A DNA stretch of 32,633 bases, from NCBI GenBank assembly GCA_000787465.1, contig JSYX01000395.1, positions 1 through 32,633 on the forward strand, in the 5' to 3' direction. A program made the translations under genes and the position numbers. Below, one piece after another: positions 32,117 to 32,633 of this stretch. The notes beneath the pieces are model-generated. The model was not told the origin of the DNA. It ran no database searches and was given only the letters and a program-made list of their open reading frames with translations. Position 1 is the stretch's first letter, and every line of letters begins with the position of its first letter. The stretch is from Thermomucor indicae-seudaticae. Its lineage: Eukaryota; Mucoromycota; Mucoromycetes; Mucorales; Lichtheimiaceae.

Positions 32117-32633
32117 TTTAATGCATAAAGTTTAGGTAACCTTTTTTGCAGATGCATTACGTTTGATGGAACCAATGGGAAACGCATAGCGACAAACAGA
32201 GTTTCTGACAGAAAAGGGCAAATCAAAATCTGCGAGATTTCTTCTGGTTTGCCACACCCTTGGAACTATGGAAAGAGCTATTACTGTCAATGCAATTCCT
32301 TTGGTCGGGTTGTCATTCGCAACTGAGATTGATGTCAATCCATTATATAGGCAACTGCAGTTTGAAGCATATGAGCCATTGTAAGGCTATCAACTCGTTA
32401 GGCAATAGGAGACGCAGCAGTCATGGACGAATTAGGATGCTGAGCATAAAAATACTCTGAATATCACTGAGAAATCAATTGCGCAGCAAAGATCAAATCA
32501 ATATCACCTGTCAATGAATGTCGCACGGAAAGCATACAGCGTATGGGGCGCTCTAAAAGGTTACTCTGTAGCACGAGTATCAGCGGAATTTGCTTCCTGG
32601 CAAAAAGGCTTTGTAATTACTGGTTTTTGAATA

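Larger units (their letters stand above)
30128..32633. other. Gene-free AT-rich region with repeats
   Basis: No convincing coding sequence on either strand over 2.5 kb. It contains TAGTGAT repeats near 31126-31250, an imperfect tandem repeat at 31425-31772 and a short perfect palindrome at 32093-32116. The minus-strand frames over 31338-32094 are by-products of the repeats. Confidence 0.5.

Overview
The window reads as nuclear DNA of an early-diverging filamentous fungus, most plausibly a Mucoromycota-type species (inference). The signs are genes packed on both strands, many GT-AG introns (mostly 45-110 nt) with CTAAC/CTAAT branch-like sites, and the content itself: a fungal Cyr1-type adenylate cyclase with RA, leucine-rich, PP2C-like and class III cyclase domains, an Svf1-family protein, a Met-rich Ctr copper transporter and a mitochondrial E3 dehydrogenase. 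I found no rRNA, tRNA or CRISPR array. Gene models were spliced by hand; frames were checked across every junction except where stated.

Layout, left to right: (1) a doubtful small cationic ORF on minus (2-287). (2) An 11-exon membrane-anchored protein of unknown family on plus (1423-3761). (3) An SCI1-like charged protein on minus (3806-4971), divergent from a HAD-family phosphatase on plus (5077-6125) across only 105 bp. (4) Dihydrolipoyl dehydrogenase on minus (6237-8183), convergent with the HAD gene. (5) A Fanzor-type (TnpB-related, OMEGA) RNA-guided nuclease gene on minus (8700-12462), followed by about 1.8 kb of decayed-looking DNA. (6) An Svf1-like gene (14250-15529) and a bHLH transcription factor (15858-16502), both minus. 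(7) About 1.7 kb with at most a small gene remnant. (8) A Ctr copper transporter (18224-19011), a full-length adenylate cyclase (20102-26466) and an OSR1/SPAK/FRAY-like STE20 kinase (27588-30127), all plus. (9) About 2.5 kb of AT-rich DNA without a gene, holding TAGTGAT repeats that look like a transposon end and an imperfect ~200-230 bp repeat.

Most genes are ordinary housekeeping or signalling genes: adenylate cyclase makes cAMP under Ras-type control, the kinase is of a stress/osmotic-signalling family, the HAD protein and E3 are metabolic, and Ctr imports copper. They form no operon-like pathway. The accessory element is the Fanzor locus, inserted between LPD1 and SVF1. It keeps the RuvC-I and RuvC-III aspartates, a candidate RuvC-II glutamate and a four-Cys zinc finger, and it carries host-like introns. 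A 13-bp hairpin lies just upstream of its ATG, and a downstream region could encode its guide RNA. Other points worth attention are RFx[VI] docking motifs repeated in the tail of the FRAY-like kinase, two apparent GC-AG introns with the same GCAAGT donor, several 32-33 nt introns, and a 13-nt micro-exon in the cyclase gene.
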